A stretch of 28,410 nt of DNA from Chitinophagia bacterium. Its GTDB lineage: Bacteria; Bacteroidota; Bacteroidia; Chitinophagales; Chitinophagaceae. The position numbers and the translations under genes were made by a program. The stretch lies in the NCBI GenBank assembly GCA_010027295.1, contig RGVM01000001.1, positions 1-28,410 of the forward strand, in the 5' to 3' direction. How positions within the stretch are numbered: the stretch's first letter is position 1; the number at the start of each line of letters is the position of its first letter. The notes under the pieces were generated by a model. That model was given only the letters and a program-made list of their open reading frames with translations. It had not been told where the DNA came from and ran no database searches. Below are positions 28,180-28,410 of the stretch, one piece after another.

Positions 28180-28410
28180 TCAGGAGAAAGCCTTGACAGC
28201 TATCCAAAGGGTGGCCAGCACGACCGCAATCCCCGCCCCCGTCAACCATAGCGGCTGACGGTAATCCCCCACAATGGCTCGACGGTGCGCAGCCCAAAGC
28301 ACCAGGCCCAGACCCAACGGCAGCACCAATCCGTTCAAGGCACCCACCACGATCAATGTTCGAACCGGACGGCCCACCCAAAGAAACACTATGGCCGACA
28401 CCGCTACGAA
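28180..28410 (-). CDS. Nramp-like divalent metal transporter (C-terminal end only)
   Basis: Only the last 76 or so residues are present; the frame is open to the window edge and the gene continues beyond 28410. The visible part has two hydrophobic segments (TLIVVGALNGLVLPLGLGLVLWAA and PLWLTGAGIAVVLATLWIAV) joined by HRRAIVGDYRQ. This GALNGLxLP...GDYR/K-hP pattern is what I know from the C-terminus of Nramp/MntH-type proton-coupled manganese or iron transporters in Bacteroidota. The identification rests on a short stretch. An apparent GTG at 28401 is an internal Val codon, not the start. It is convergent with the helicase gene. Confidence 0.75.
   Translation of the reverse strand, partial: FVAVSAIVFLWVGRPVRTLIVVGALNGLVLPLGLGLVLWAAHRRAIVGDYRQPLWLTGAGIAVVLATLWIAVKAFS

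Overview
The window looks like chromosomal DNA from a GC-rich member of the Bacteroidota, most likely the Chitinophagales/Chitinophagaceae range. This is inferred from gene content (a 7TM histidine kinase with a LuxR-type regulator, a PadR-PspC operon, an ABC permease fused to an M1 peptidase, Tat-type Gfo/Idh/MocA oxidoreductases, a large Asp-box beta-propeller protein) and from two upstream regions that match the Bacteroidota promoter pattern TTG/TTTG - 19 to 20 nt - TAnnTTTG (upstream of gcvT and of the PadR gene). I saw no phage, integrase, transposase, CRISPR array, rRNA or tRNA.

Layout: the 3' end of uvrB (+) meets a minus-strand RDD membrane protein. A minus-strand block follows: a Gfo/Idh/MocA oxidoreductase, the 1051-residue Asp-box (VPS10/sortilin-like) propeller protein, and a small exported beta-rich protein. 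The strand then flips for the rest of the window: a second Gfo/Idh/MocA oxidoreductase, histidine kinase plus response regulator (overlapping), mscL, an unrecognised 221-residue beta-rich protein, a sulfatase, an HGSNAT-like (DUF5009-type) membrane acetyltransferase homologue, PadR regulator plus PspC protein (overlapping), ABC ATPase plus permease/M1-peptidase fusion, gcvT plus comB, and a long SNF2 helicase with two SWIM-type zinc motifs. The right edge holds the C-terminal end of a minus-strand Nramp-like metal transporter, separated from the helicase by a bidirectional terminator.

Functional themes: envelope and stress sensing (kinase/regulator, MscL, PadR-PspC), export or envelope proteolysis (ABC/M1), carbohydrate-type chemistry (two oxidoreductases, sulfatase, acetyltransferase homologue), one-carbon metabolism (gcvT) and DNA/chromatin-type ATPase activity (SNF2).

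Most unusual items: (1) a non-coding block after the M1 fusion with two hairpins of identical geometry (10-bp stem, 10-nt loop) whose loops are C-rich and G-rich and so could pair; (2) a 19-bp tandem repeat centred on GGTACC in the largest gene-free gap, with a diverged solo copy upstream of padR; (3) a palindrome placed exactly in the spacer of the padR promoter; (4) the 221-residue protein between mscL and the sulfatase, whose short motifs and strand/helix order recall a gasdermin pore-forming domain, a weak but testable idea.
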